Assembly: GCA_001399705.1 (NCBI GenBank)
Contig: LJCR01000097.1
Location: forward strand, 1 to 7,409
Direction of reading: 5' to 3'
DNA length: 7,409 nucleotides
DNA from: Kouleothrix aurantiaca
GTDB lineage: Bacteria; Chloroflexota; Chloroflexia; Chloroflexales; Roseiflexaceae
Part shown: piece by piece, positions 4,421 through 7,409 of the stretch
How the letters are laid out: the number at the start of each line of letters is the position of its first letter
Numbering within the stretch: the stretch's first letter is position 1
The notes under the pieces: model-generated
The model's input: the letters and a program-made list of their open reading frames with translations, nothing else
The model's database searches: none
What the model was told of the DNA's origin: nothing
Made by a program: the position numbers and the translations under genes

Positions 4421-6688
4421 ATGAGTGCATCAGTCATTATTGGGAAAGATAGAGCGACCGGGCAAGAGGTTACACTCTCTCAAGAAGCGCGGGAGCTGTC
4501 TACGTATATCATCGGCATCAAGCGCTCGGGCAAGAGTACGCTCCTTGAGCACATTGCACTCGGCGACATCCTAAACGGCGACGGTCTATGTTTTCTGGAC
4601 CCACACGGGGACAGTGCCGAGAAACTTCTGCAAGCAATCCCCAAAGAGCGAGCGGGTGATGTCATTTTCTGGGATGCCTCAGATACCGAGCGGCCATTTG
4701 GCTTTAACCCGTTTTACGCACCGGACTTTGACGACGCCGGCGCTATTGCCAATGAGTTCCTTGACTTTCTCCATAACCTCGAAGAGTTTCGGGAGGCGTT
4801 CAAGAACGCTCCTCGCATGAATGAGGTGTTACGAAACCTCGCAACGACCTTTGTAGTGAACCAAGGATACACCCTGGCCGAGGCACCGCTCTTTCTTCAG
4901 AGCGCCAGCTTTCGCCAGCGGTTCTATGACAAACTTCTCCCGCATTACTCGCAAGTCAGACGTTTTTGGAGCCTCTACGATGCACGTGATGCATCACAGC
5001 GTGAAGACTTTGGCCCGGCTTTGAACAAACTGCGGCGCTTTGAGAGTAGCCGAACCATGCGAGCCCTTTTTGGGCAGCCTCAAAACTCCATAAACTTTCG
5101 CGAAGCAATGGACGAAGGAAAAGTTATCATCGTCAAGCTGCCGGACAGAATTGGGCGTGACGATGCGTCCTTTATTGGGGCGTACCTCATTTGGGATATT
5201 GCTCGGGCGATGTTTTCTCGCTCGGGTGGCGGGAAACGGCGCAAGTTCCACATTCTTGCCGATGAGTTTCCGCGCTTTATGACCACAACATTTGCGCGCA
5301 TACAGGATGAAGGCAGTAAATTTGGGGTTGATGTCGTTGTTGCGCATCAAAACCGCGGCCAGATTGACGACGATAAGCTCAAAGGAAGCACCGTAGCCGT
5401 TGGGAACAAAATTGTCTTTCGAGTAAGCGGAAAAGATGGTGCTGAGCTTGCCCCTGAATTTAAACTAACTATCCCGGAAGGGCGAACCACAGAGCGCCCG
5501 AGATACGCGCTTGTTTCAAATGTCCTTGAGTTTTTATCCAGTGGGCGGCACGAGGACAGAGCAGTTCTTGATACTTACGAAAAACTGCGGATGCATCTGG
5601 ACGAACTCTATGCTCGGATTTTGAACGCAGCTCGCGTGGGTGCTGTTGAGCTTCGGCCCAAGCTGGTTGCTGGTAAGCGTTCCAGTGAGCGAGCCTTTGA
5701 CCGCGCTGGGTACGACAGACAAAAAGAGCAGTTTGAGCGACAAGTAGAGGAGCTTGAGCGCCTTCTTAACCGCATTCTGTTTTTCATGATGGGTGCTCAA
5801 AATGACGCACAGATAACTACGTGGGGCCAGAGCGGCGGGGGAGGGCTAGACAGGCTCTGTGAAGCGCTTGATCGGCTCTACAGCCTTTCCAACTTGGACA
5901 GAGAATGGTTTGGTAGTGGACACCTTGGATATGTCTTCCAGGTAGGCAAGCTTCGCGCCTTTCGACGCGAGCGCGGAAAAGTCGGCGACGGTTACAATCG
6001 CACACTGCTGGAGCAGATTACCAAAGGGGGAGAAGCCGGCCTGTGGGAGTGGACACGAAGCGAGCTAGAGAGGTGTCAGCAAGAGTTTCGTGTGAATCTG
6101 GCAACACAGGCAGAAAGTGATGTGAGTTGGTTGAGGCAGAGCGCGCCATCACCAGAGACGCTCAAGCTACGCTGGAGCACCGCGTATTCTCTTGATGCGT
6201 GGGAGGCTAAGCTCCACACGCTTGTCTTTGTGCTCGGATACCTGTTGTGCCAGCATCCGTGTTACGCCCCCGTAGGGCAGCTTGAGAAGGTGACAGAAAG
6301 AGAGCGTGTATATAGTGATGTTGCTAACGAAGTTGCCAACATGCTTTCAAACCTGCCGCAATATGTCGCGCTCTGTACTGTCGTTGCGAACCGTGAGCCG
6401 GTTCAGTATACACTTGAGCCGAAAGAGCCAATCACGGCACAAGAAAAGAGTTTGAGCGAAGACATACGCACGCATTCACGCGAAACGTTCGGTCGTGATA
6501 GGCACGAGGTTGAAGCTGAAATCAGGAGGCGGCTTGGGGAAGGCGGAGGTAGTCCTCTGGGCAGTCCTCAGAGCGCCCCGCCGCCTCCTGATGAACCACC
6601 AGCAGCACCAGCGATACCAGATACGCAAGCGCCAGACGATGATCCCTATGACGAAGAGGGTCCGATTAGGACGCCGGTGATAGAATAA
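4421..6688 (+). CDS. VirD4/TraD/HerA-like conjugation ATPase, soluble, with large insertion
   Basis: The product is 755 residues from the ATG at 4421. A GTG at 4412 would add three residues, but AAAAGAG (4406-4412) sits at proper distance only for the ATG. Walker A is GIKRSGKST (32-40) and Walker B is FHILADEFPRF (D281, E282). A GFNP turn (94-97) and the VVVAHQNRGQ glutamine motif (about 305-314) complete a coupling-protein/HerA-type motor. Such hexamers pump DNA. VFRVSGKDGAELA (332-344) matches the usual strand after the sensor. The expected closing segment NMLSNLPQYVALCTVV (640-655) comes only about 290 residues later, so a helical insertion with a coiled-coil-like piece (EQFERQVEELERLL) is present. 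The C-terminal 50 residues are proline-rich and acidic, suggesting a docking tail. No N-terminal membrane helices are seen, unlike classical VirD4/TraD. The next gene starts 3 nt after the stop. Confidence 0.85.
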   Translation: MSASVIIGKDRATGQEVTLSQEARELSTYIIGIKRSGKSTLLEHIALGDILNGDGLCFLDPHGDSAEKLLQAIPKERAGDVIFWDASDTERPFGFNPFYAPDFDDAGAIANEFLDFLHNLEEFREAFKNAPRMNEVLRNLATTFVVNQGYTLAEAPLFLQSASFRQRFYDKLLPHYSQVRRFWSLYDARDASQREDFGPALNKLRRFESSRTMRALFGQPQNSINFREAMDEGKVIIVKLPDRIGRDDASFIGAYLIWDIARAMFSRSGGGKRRKFHILADEFPRFMTTTFARIQDEGSKFGVDVVVAHQNRGQIDDDKLKGSTVAVGNKIVFRVSGKDGAELAPEFKLTIPEGRTTERPRYALVSNVLEFLSSGRHEDRAVLDTYEKLRMHLDELYARILNAARVGAVELRPKLVAGKRSSERAFDRAGYDRQKEQFERQVEELERLLNRILFFMMGAQNDAQITTWGQSGGGGLDRLCEALDRLYSLSNLDREWFGSGHLGYVFQVGKLRAFRRERGKVGDGYNRTLLEQITKGGEAGLWEWTRSELERCQQEFRVNLATQAESDVSWLRQSAPSPETLKLRWSTAYSLDAWEAKLHTLVFVLGYLLCQHPCYAPVGQLEKVTERERVYSDVANEVANMLSNLPQYVALCTVVANREPVQYTLEPKEPITAQEKSLSEDIRTHSRETFGRDRHEVEAEIRRRLGEGGGSPLGSPQSAPPPPDEPPAAPAIPDTQAPDDDPYDEEGPIRTPVIE

Positions 6689-6691
6689 AGT

Positions 6692-7409
6692 ATGAAGAGC
6701 AGTGCTTCCGAACAGAACGGGCAGCCGCTTACTCCTCGGGCAATGGAGGTCTTAAGTGCCATCTGCGAATGCGGCGCACTGACATCACTCCAAATCTCTC
6801 TACTTTGCTTTCCTCTACGGTACAACAAAGGAGAGCCCTACCGCGATTCCTATTGCTTGGAGCTTCTCAAAAAGCTCAGAGAAGCTGGGCTTATTGAGGA
6901 AATCGAGCGGTACCAACTGAAAAGCGAAGGCAAGAAAGCCTACGTGTATCGCCTTTCTCAAAAAGGGCGACAAACACTTGCTGCTTGGCGCAAGGTCTCT
7001 ATGGTCGAGCTTCCGTGCCGTCAAAAGGATAAGCGGCTGAGTAAAGAGTACATCGAGCACTTCACCCTTATTAACGATTTCCGTGTTGTCCTGATGCGCG
7101 CAGTTTTTGAGCTTGGAAATGATGCTCGCATAATGACCTATTACGACGACATGGACCTCAAAAGCAGGCACAGTAGCGACAGGCTTACCATCACCTTGCC
7201 CGGTGGCAAGACTGAAAGTAATGTAGTCCTCGTTCCTGATGGATATTTCTGCTTGAGAGTGCGGGAGGCGCAACCCTGGGATTATCACCGGTTTGTTGAG
7301 GTTGACCGTGGAACAGAAATAGGCAGGAGTAATGCTGACTATAACGACTGGGTCCGAAAGATCCTGAAATATCGAGAATATGTAAAAAGGGATGGCGCCT
7401 ATCAAAACC
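6692..7409 (+). CDS. Replication-relaxation (Replic_Relax) family protein, 3' end outside window
   Basis: The frame is open from ATG 6692 to the window end (239 residues seen); it has no stop here and is partial. An N-terminal winged-helix-like part is TPRAMEVLSAICECGALTSLQISLL followed by LELLKKLREAGLIEEIER (about 14-73). A strand pair YVYRLSQKGRQTLAAW follows. Family marks are EYIEHFTLINDFRVVL (H123, N128), VPDGYFCLRV (181-190) and HRFVEVDRGTEIG (199-211). The PD...E-x-D arrangement (P182-D183, E203, D205) recalls nuclease-like acidic clusters, but that is inference. Replic_Relax proteins occur on plasmids and conjugative elements; their biochemical role is poorly defined. The start lies 3 nt after the ATPase stop, with little ribosome site of its own, so translational coupling and joint function with the ATPase are likely. 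Confidence 0.85.
   Translation, partial: MKSSASEQNGQPLTPRAMEVLSAICECGALTSLQISLLCFPLRYNKGEPYRDSYCLELLKKLREAGLIEEIERYQLKSEGKKAYVYRLSQKGRQTLAAWRKVSMVELPCRQKDKRLSKEYIEHFTLINDFRVVLMRAVFELGNDARIMTYYDDMDLKSRHSSDRLTITLPGGKTESNVVLVPDGYFCLRVREAQPWDYHRFVEVDRGTEIGRSNADYNDWVRKILKYREYVKRDGAYQN

Noticed and set aside
6815..7405. Long minus-strand frame of 196 codons
   Set aside because: It is the antisense shadow of the Replic_Relax gene, whose motifs are clear on the plus strand.

Overview
The window reads as accessory DNA from a bacterial plasmid or integrated conjugative-type element. Three things support this: the C-terminal end of a plasmid/phage-type replication protein at the left edge, an insertion sequence, and at the right a soluble VirD4/TraD/HerA-like ATPase followed 3 bases later by a Replication-relaxation (Replic_Relax) family protein. 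Base composition looks balanced, roughly half G+C by eye. Several genes carry near-perfect AAAGGAGGTGA ribosome binding sites. The host cannot be fixed from this alone. A Gram-positive or Chloroflexota (Ktedonobacteria-like) source is my impression, not a demonstrated fact.

Layout. 2-448: 3' part of a replication-protein gene, cut by the window edge. 468-1350: an IS5-family insertion sequence on the minus strand, about 883 bp, with imperfect 17-bp terminal inverted repeats, a TAA target duplication and a transposase split over two frames at a run of seven A. 1354-1807: a gene-poor stretch with a good promoter (TTGAAA / TATACT) that carries a near-palindromic operator-like sequence. 1808-3252: a plus-strand run of four small genes (two unrecognised proteins, a short RadC-type JAMM protein, and a 62-residue protein with seven consecutive Gly-x3 repeats), closed by a clear intrinsic terminator. 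3311-4411: about 1.1 kb with no convincing gene but dense in inverted and direct repeats, including three 12-bp-spaced CCTGCTT repeats with an inverted copy and a perfect 23-bp inverted repeat. 4421-6688: the ATPase. 6692-end: the Replic_Relax protein, running off the right edge.

How it may fit together (inference). The ATPase and Replic_Relax pair look like the DNA-processing and DNA-moving core of a poorly described mobilisation or replication system. The structured 1.1-kb region just upstream is the natural candidate for its cis-acting site (oriT, oriV or single-strand origin). The short RadC protein is a common passenger of such elements. The leader just before the ATPase can fold into alternative hairpins, one of which covers its weak ribosome binding site.

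The most noteworthy items are the ATPase/Replic_Relax module with its large insertion, the repeat-rich noncoding region, two palindromes sharing the TGAAAT half-site at two promoter-like positions, and the Gly-x3 repeat miniprotein.
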